Part shown: positions 59,800-64,000 of the stretch, one piece after another | Numbering within the stretch: the stretch's first letter is position 1 | How the letters are laid out: every line of letters starts with the position of its first letter | Assembly (NCBI GenBank): GCA_963841455.1 | Contig: CAWJCU010000002.1 | Coordinates: 62,001 to 126,000 of the forward strand | Length of the DNA stretch: 64,000 nt | Reading direction: 5' to 3' | From: JAWVFM01 sp963841455 | GTDB lineage: Bacteria > Actinomycetota > Thermoleophilia > Solirubrobacterales > 70-9 | The notes under the pieces: generated by a model | What the model was told of the DNA's origin: nothing | Seen by the model: the letters and a program-made list of their open reading frames with translations, nothing else | Database searches by the model: none | Program-made: the position numbers and the translations under genes

Positions 59800-61374
59800 T
59801 CAGCCGCGCTTCTCCTTCCCCTTGCACCAAGGGTCGTTCGGAACGTTCTGGCACGGGTTCGGCATCGTTGGCAGCTTCTTGGTCGGCAGCGGGTGCATCA
59901 CGACCTTGGTTCCGCGCGGGTAGTGGTCGGTCGGCAGGCAGAGCGAAGTGTCGACCTCCGAGTTGCACGCGGCCTCCGTGAGGAGCTGGAGGTTCGCGTT
60001 GGCGGTTCCCGCCTGGCCGCAGGTCGTGTTCGTGGTCTGGACGTCCGGCGGCGAGGTGCCGTCCGGCGTCTTGTTGCCCCGGTAGCAGTTGATCGGGTTA
60101 CCGCTGAGGACCGTCAGCTCGCCGATGTCGCTGTTGGTCGGGTTTCCATAGAAGCCGTTGTCGGAGAACTTGTTGTTCCAGATCTGGTTGCCCCAGTCGT
60201 CGTACGTGCAGTCGAAGCCGAAGGCGAGCAGGACGTTCGGATCGCCGCCCTGGCAGTGCTGACCCGGCGGGGGCGTCTCGTCGTCGGGGTAGGGGACGAG
60301 CAGAACCCCCCACGACCCGTTGTGAGTAAACGTGTTGTTCATGATGGTGTCGAAGCGCCCACCGGCGATCGACATCCCGGTCCCGACCGGGCCTTGGCTG
60401 GCGGCTCCCCGGCCCGGGACGTCCGGATTGTTGTTGTCGTGGACGTTGTTCTTCATGAAGACCCAGCACGAGACCGTGTCCGTGATCGGGCTCGTCTTTC
60501 CGCCGGCGCAGCGCCCGTCCTGCGGTGACGGCGAGTCATCGTTGTTCTGGCTGTTGGTGTCGAACCCGTCCTTGTTGTGGTCGAATTCCGAGTTCTTGAC
60601 GACAAGCTGGCCACCCGAGTTGGTCCCGGAGTATCCGAGGGCGCTGAACTGCGACCAGTCGTGATTCATCGTCTGGTTGCAGACCCGCCGGCAGGCGCCT
60701 ATGTAGTAGTTGGAATCGTCGAAGTTCGAGGCGTAGTCGTGTGCCCAGACGCCCGGGCCGTTGGAGTTGCTCGAGAAGATGCCGTATCCGGCGGCGGTGT
60801 CGGTGCCGTTGTAGAACGTGGTGGTCGCGTTCAGATATGTGCCCCGGAACGGCCCGAGCCCGATCTGACCGCTGCCGTCGCCGCCGTTCCACCAGACCTC
60901 GTTGCCGCTGCTGCCGGCTCCAGTGAGGAAGTTGCAGGCGGTGAGGTTCTGGATGTTCACGTTGTCGGCCTTATAGGCCACGAGGCCGTTCCGGCCCTGC
61001 GCCTTGCCCCCCTTCTTGGCGCCGAAGTCCTGGTCGCCCTTCTTCGAGCTGCACTCGGGCGACCCGGGCTTGGTCCCGTCGACGACGACCTTGTTCCGGT
61101 CCATCCCTCGGATGTGTAGGTTCGGGGTCCGGATCAGGACCCCGCTCGGCGGCACGTCGCCCTTCGGCTTGTGGGTGCGGTCCCCGCGCTCGTGATAGTC
61201 GCCGGGGGCGACGAGGATCCAGTCGCCCTTCTTCGCCGCGTCGACCGCCGACTGGATCGTGTCGTACTGGCCCTTGACGCCGTGGTAGGCGCCGACGCGG
61301 AGGACACGAGCGGCCGCGGGCGCTGCGGTGGGAAGGCCGAGCGCAATCACCACGACAATGACTCCCTGCCGCAT
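59800..61374 (-). CDS. Secreted parallel beta-helix protein 2
   Basis: The 524-residue protein has a signal peptide (VIVVVIALGLPTAAPAAARV). It forms a right-handed beta-helix with the capping block YDTIQSAVDAAKKGDWILVA and PGDYHER, then Asn-rich coils such as LVVKNSEFDHNKDGFDTNSQ, VFMKNNVHDNNNPDVPG, and MNNTFTHNGSWGVLL. It carries at least ten Cys, several in pairs, so disulfides are likely, which fits the VKOR/DsbA system in this window. The block ALGYSGTNSGG matches NVLGYSGTNS in the beta-helix protein at 35.3 kb. The ATG at 61374 is the only start before the signal. The frame is intact, unlike its neighbours. Confidence 0.9.
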   Translation of the reverse strand: MRQGVIVVVIALGLPTAAPAAARVLRVGAYHGVKGQYDTIQSAVDAAKKGDWILVAPGDYHERGDRTHKPKGDVPPSGVLIRTPNLHIRGMDRNKVVVDGTKPGSPECSSKKGDQDFGAKKGGKAQGRNGLVAYKADNVNIQNLTACNFLTGAGSSGNEVWWNGGDGSGQIGLGPFRGTYLNATTTFYNGTDTAAGYGIFSSNSNGPGVWAHDYASNFDDSNYYIGACRRVCNQTMNHDWSQFSALGYSGTNSGGQLVVKNSEFDHNKDGFDTNSQNNDDSPSPQDGRCAGGKTSPITDTVSCWVFMKNNVHDNNNPDVPGRGAASQGPVGTGMSIAGGRFDTIMNNTFTHNGSWGVLLVPYPDDETPPPGQHCQGGDPNVLLAFGFDCTYDDWGNQIWNNKFSDNGFYGNPTNSDIGELTVLSGNPINCYRGNKTPDGTSPPDVQTTNTTCGQAGTANANLQLLTEAACNSEVDTSLCLPTDHYPRGTKVVMHPLPTKKLPTMPNPCQNVPNDPWCKGKEKRG

Positions 61375-61550
61375 CTTCGGCCGCCCGATGTTCACGTTGG
61401 CGCCGACACTGGGCGGAACCCTACCGCGATGCGGCCGTTCCCGCCGTACCTGTGACGATCCACGTCCGACCGTCCAAAGCGTCCGTCGGTCGCCAAACGC
61501 CGGCTGAGACTCAGCGAGGTGACGACCGTGAGTGACCCGCTGATCCGCCC

Positions 61551-61853
61551 CTAGAACCCCAGCGCGAACTTGGCGTCCTCGGACATCATCTCCGGGGACC
61601 ACGGGGGGTCGAAGATCATCTTCGGGTGGACCTTGTCCACGCCGTCGATGCTCGCCGACGAACTCGCGCATCTGCTCGGTGACCTGGGGGCCGATCGGGC
61701 AGGCGGGGGTGGTGAGCGTGAAGGTGACGAAGACCTCGGGCCCTCGATCTCGACGTCGTAGACGAGGCCGAGGGAGACGAAGTCGAGCCCGAGCTCGGGG
61801 TCGATCACCTCCTCGAGCGCCTCGTAGACGGCGTCCTCTGTCACAGCGACCAT
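61551..61853 (-). CDS. MIP18/DUF59 family protein (SufT/PaaD-like), two frameshifts
   Basis: A protein of about 100 residues linked to Fe-S cluster maturation. Blocks: VYEALEEVIDPELGLDFVSL and GLVYDVEIEG from ATG 61853; then VFVTFTLTTPACPIGPQVTE with the conserved Cys (of TTPACP) in a second frame; then VDKVHPKMIFDPPWSPEMM and SEDAKFALGF back in the first. Joins fall near 61740 and 61655. The final WSPE.MSEDAK is a hallmark of SufT-like proteins. It is separated from the suf genes by more than 19 kb. It is divergent from fxsA, 16 bp apart. Confidence 0.88.
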   Translation of the reverse strand: MVAVTEDAVYEALEEVIDPELGLDFVSLGLVYDVEIEGPRSSSPSRSPPPPARSAPRSPSRCASSSASIDGVDKVHPKMIFDPPWSPEMMSEDAKFALGF

Positions 61854-61869
61854 GGAATCATCGTAGGGA

Positions 61870-62372
61870 ATGCCGCTCCTTTTGGTGCTGATCTTCATCG
61901 TTCTGCCGATCGCGGAGATCTACGTGATCATCAAGGTCGGCGAGGCGATCGGCGTGCTGCCGACGATCGCCCTGCTGATCCTCGACGGCTTCGTCGGCGC
62001 CGCCCTCGCGCGCTCGCAGGGCCGCCAGGCGTGGGCGCGCTTCAACCAGGCGCTCGCCGAGGGGCGCGTGCCCGGCCGCGAGGTGTTCGACGGCGCGATG
62101 ATCATCGTCGGCGGCGCGTTCCTGCTCGCGCCCGGGTTCATCACGCGATGTCATCGGCCTCGCGCTGCTGATCCCCCTTCACGCGGGCGATCTTCCGCGG
62201 GATCGTCGCCCGCCTCGCCCGCCGCCGCATCGTGATCGCGACGCCCGGCGGCGGTCTTCTCGCCGGCGGGCCCGGCCGCCGTCGCCCCGCGGCGGACTAC
62301 GACGTCGAGGGGACGGCGCGCGAGGTCGACGAGACCGAACCCGAGCTTCCGCCGGGGCAGCCCCGTGGGTGA
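61870..62372 (+). CDS. fxsA: FxsA-family cytoplasmic membrane protein, one frameshift
   Basis: A protein of about 167 residues. It starts PLLLVLIFIVLPIAEIYVII, with the FxsA hallmark of two short membrane segments, then LILDGFVGAALARSQGRQAW and REVFDGAMIIVGGAFLLAPG. After GFIT at about 62143 one base must be skipped to give DVIGLALLIPFTRAIFRGIV and the acidic tail ending PPGQPRG at 62370-62372. In Escherichia coli FxsA overproduction blocks F-plasmid exclusion of phage T7; a general role is unknown. Its stop overlaps the GTG of the next frame. Confidence 0.88.
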
Positions 62373-62851
62373 CGGCCGCACGCGTGAGGCTCGGAGCTCG
62401 ACGGCGCGACCGCCGTCGAGTGGGACCTCGACGCGGCTCTCGCGGCGAGAGCGGGGAAGCGGGCCTCGCGATTCCCGTCGGGCCTGGACGCGACCCGCTG
62501 GGAGCTCGCGACGGATGCTCACGGCCTCCTTCGACGACGGCGTCGGCTGCTCGGCGCTCGCCGCCCTGCGACCGGCGGGCGCCGGCGGCCACGGCGAGGA
62601 GGCCGTGGCCGGGCTGCTGGTCCTCGGCGGTGAGCCGGTGTCGTCGACGAGACGCTCCTCTCCGTGGAGTACGACCCGGCGGGGCTGCCGCGGCGCGTCG
62701 GCGTCGAGATCTACGAGAAGGCGGACTCGCTTCCCCGGCGGATGGCCGGCGAGCGCACCGGCGGTCGAAGGGCGGCCGACACGGCGCTCGCCATGCGCTT
62801 CCGGGCGAGACGTCGGGGCACCGGTCGGCTGGTGACGTGCGGCCGGGCTGA
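62369..62851 (+). pseudogene. Hypothetical protein, frame disrupted
   Basis: A GTG at 62369 overlaps the fxsA stop and a TGA at 62849-62851 overlaps the HAD ATG, so a gene clearly belongs here, but no single frame is convincing. Best readable pieces are ELDGATAVEWDLDAALAARA and PSGLDATRWELATDA, then EAVAGLLVLGGEPV, then SVEYDPAGLPRRVGVEIYEK and LPRRMAGERTG. The last part looks beta-rich, of the type seen in uncharacterised beta-barrel (DUF7064-like) proteins, but I would not assign it. At least three single-base corrections would be needed. Confidence 0.55.
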
Positions 62852-63493
62852 TGGCGATCGAGGCGATCGTCTCGGACTTCGGCGGTGTCCTGACGACGCC
62901 GCTCCTGCGCTCGTTCGCCGCCTTTCAGGACCAGACCGGCATCCCGTCCGAGGCTCTCGGCCGGGCGATGGGCCGCATCGCCGAGCGCGACGGCGAGCAT
63001 CCCCTCTTCGAGCTCGAGCGCGGTCGCATCACCGAGGAGGACTTCCTCTCCTCGCTTCGCACCGAGCTCGCCGCCGAGCTGGGGCACGAGCCCGAGCTCC
63101 ACCGCTTCAAGGAGATCTACTTCGACGCCCTGCGACCCGAACGAGCCGAATGATCGAGCTGATGCGGAGCCTGCGCGAGCCGCGGCTACCGGATGGCGCT
63201 GCTGACCAACAACGTGCGCGAGTGGGAGCCGCTGTGGCGCTCGATGCTGCCGGTCGATGAGATCTTCGAGGTCGTGGTCGACTCCGCCTTCGTGAGCATG
63301 CGGAAGCCCGAGCCCGGGATCTATGAGCTCACGCTGGAGCGTCTCGGAGGAATCGCGCCGGAGGCTGTGCTGTTCGTCGACGACGTCGAGATCAACTGCG
63401 ACGCCGCGCGCGAGCTCGGGCATGAGCGCGGTCCACTTCCGCGACGCCGAGCAGGCGATCGCCGAGGTCGAGGCGGCCCTCTCAGCGGGCTGA
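62851..63493 (+). CDS. HAD-superfamily hydrolase (haloacid dehalogenase-like), frameshifts
   Basis: A phosphatase-type protein of about 213 residues. From ATG 62851: AIEAIVSDFGGVLTTPLLRS is motif I, but the usual nucleophile DxD is D-F-G-G, as in a known subgroup of HAD proteins (DFGGVL). The cap region ends FKEIYFDALRPNE. Frame slips near 63140 and 63190 lead to MALLTNNVREWEPLWRSMLP (motif II), VSMRKPEPGIYELTLERLGG (motif III Lys) and APEAVLFVDDVEINCDAARE (motif IV). A last slip near 63420 gives AVHFRDAEQAIAEVEAAL and the stop at 63493. Substrate unknown. It converges on the MFS gene by 12 bp. Confidence 0.85.
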
Positions 63494-64000
63494 GGCCGGC
63501 ACAGGCGCCTCCGCCCGCTCGCGCAGCGGCGTGCCCGCCACCGCGCAATAGGTGCAGTGCTCCTCGTCGTGGTCGTGGTCGTACTTCGGGCCGCGCTCGA
63601 GAACATCGTCGCTGATCATCGTCCACGCGATGACGGCTCCGACGATGGCCGCGCCGGCACTTATGTACATCGCGGTCGTGAAGCCGTCTGAGATCGCCGT
63701 CGGGTCGTTGAACGCGGAGCCCGAAATGCCGGCGAGAAGCGGAAGGATCGCGACGGCGGCGAGCTGGGCCGTCCGCGAGACCGCGTTGTTGACGCCCGAG
63801 GCGACGCCCGAGTGGCGGGCGTCCGCGGCAGCGAGGGCCGTGGCCGTGATCGGCGCGACGGTGACCGAGAGCCCGAGGCCGAAGACGATGACCGCCGGGA
63901 GGATCGTGCCGAGGTAGGTCGAGCCGGGTCCGATGCGTGACATCAGCACCATGCCCACGGCGATCAGGATCGGGCCAAGGGTCAATGGGCGGCGGGGGCC
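63482..64000 (-). CDS. MFS drug/solute exporter (DHA2/EmrB-like), C-terminal part
   Basis: The frame is open at the window's right edge and ends at 63482; about 170 codons are present. Four hydrophobic segments are visible: PILIAVGMVLMSRIGPGSTY, TILPAVIVFGLGLSVTVAPI, AAVAILPLLAGISGSAF and AMYISAGAAIVGAVIAW. GVASGVNNAVSRTAQLAAVA is the conserved segment before helix 13-14 of 14-TM DHA2 exporters. The C-terminal cytoplasmic tail has a short His/Asp/Cys stretch (DHDHDEEHCTYC), possibly metal-binding. The start is outside the window. Confidence 0.9.
   Translation of the reverse strand, partial: GPRRPLTLGPILIAVGMVLMSRIGPGSTYLGTILPAVIVFGLGLSVTVAPITATALAAADARHSGVASGVNNAVSRTAQLAAVAILPLLAGISGSAFNDPTAISDGFTTAMYISAGAAIVGAVIAWTMISDDVLERGPKYDHDHDEEHCTYCAVAGTPLRERAEAPVPASAR

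Noticed and set aside
48537..63493. Interpretation of the many broken genes as pseudogenes from genome decay
   Set aside because: The breaks are single bases, conserved sequence continues directly in the next frame, essential ispH is among them, and intact genes (budA, beta-helix 2, Glyoxalase-like) are interspersed. Consensus error is the simpler reading.
1..64000. Mobile elements, prophage, CRISPR arrays, rRNA
   Set aside because: I looked for transposase/integrase motifs, terminal repeats, regularly spaced direct repeats and rRNA signatures on both strands and saw none.

Overview
The window looks like chromosomal DNA of a high-GC actinobacterium, most plausibly of the Thermoleophilia/Solirubrobacterales type. 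This is an inference from strong GC bias, many GTG/TTG starts, a mycobacterial-style CysM/CysO pair, an actinobacterial SufBCDSU system, WS/DGAT wax-ester acyltransferases and WsaF-type glycosyltransferases. I see no rRNA, tRNA, CRISPR array, transposase or phage gene. Coding density is very high, and many adjacent genes share ATGA/GTGA start-stop overlaps.

Layout: 0-2.7 kb holds the tail of an Mla/Mce-type ABC ATPase, an unassigned gene, cysM and a TetR regulator. 2.8-5.5 kb is a complete polar amino-acid ABC importer. 5.5-21 kb is a cell-surface glycan locus: several GT2 and WsaF-like glycosyltransferases, a sulfotransferase, a methyltransferase, Wzm/Wzt export, a polyprenyl sugar-phosphate transferase and an O-antigen-ligase-like protein. 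20.9-23.6 kb has two paralogous exported glycoside hydrolases around a small tail-anchored protein. 23.5-26.1 kb (minus strand) holds a rhodanese-E1 fusion, a CysO-like sulfur carrier and a PhyH oxygenase. HtpX and a NarL-type two-component system follow.

The Fe-S assembly genes are split. An Rrf2 regulator, SufC, SufS and SufU lie at 29-34 kb; a Rieske protein, SufB and SufD lie at 38.9-41.8 kb. The stretch between them carries a VOC protein, a parallel beta-helix protein, two cupredoxins and a two-domain multicopper oxidase. A MIP18/SufT-like gene is at 61.6 kb. From 46.3 kb down to 41.9 kb (minus strand) there is a tight run of envelope genes: two membrane-anchored cupredoxin-like proteins, a 4-5 TM protein, a large polytopic protein, a 46-residue membrane peptide, VKOR and a DsbA-like thioredoxin. 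Divergent to it is a DipZ-like thioredoxin fold that has lost both active-site cysteines. This is the best candidate here for an undescribed system, an envelope redox/metal module.

The right end (47-64 kb) has a TetR/SCP2 pair, IspH, an M28 peptidase, a membrane-anchored class III nucleotide cyclase, two WS/DGAT acyltransferases, a trypsin-like protease, a DMT transporter coupled to acetolactate decarboxylase, secreted proteins, FxsA, a HAD hydrolase and an MFS exporter. Nearly every gene from 48.5 to 63.5 kb, plus Rrf2 and SufS, needs one or more single-base frame corrections to read as an intact family member. Because conserved sequence continues in the new frame, I read most of these as consensus or assembly indels rather than real gene decay. 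That should be settled before any of these genes is called a pseudogene.
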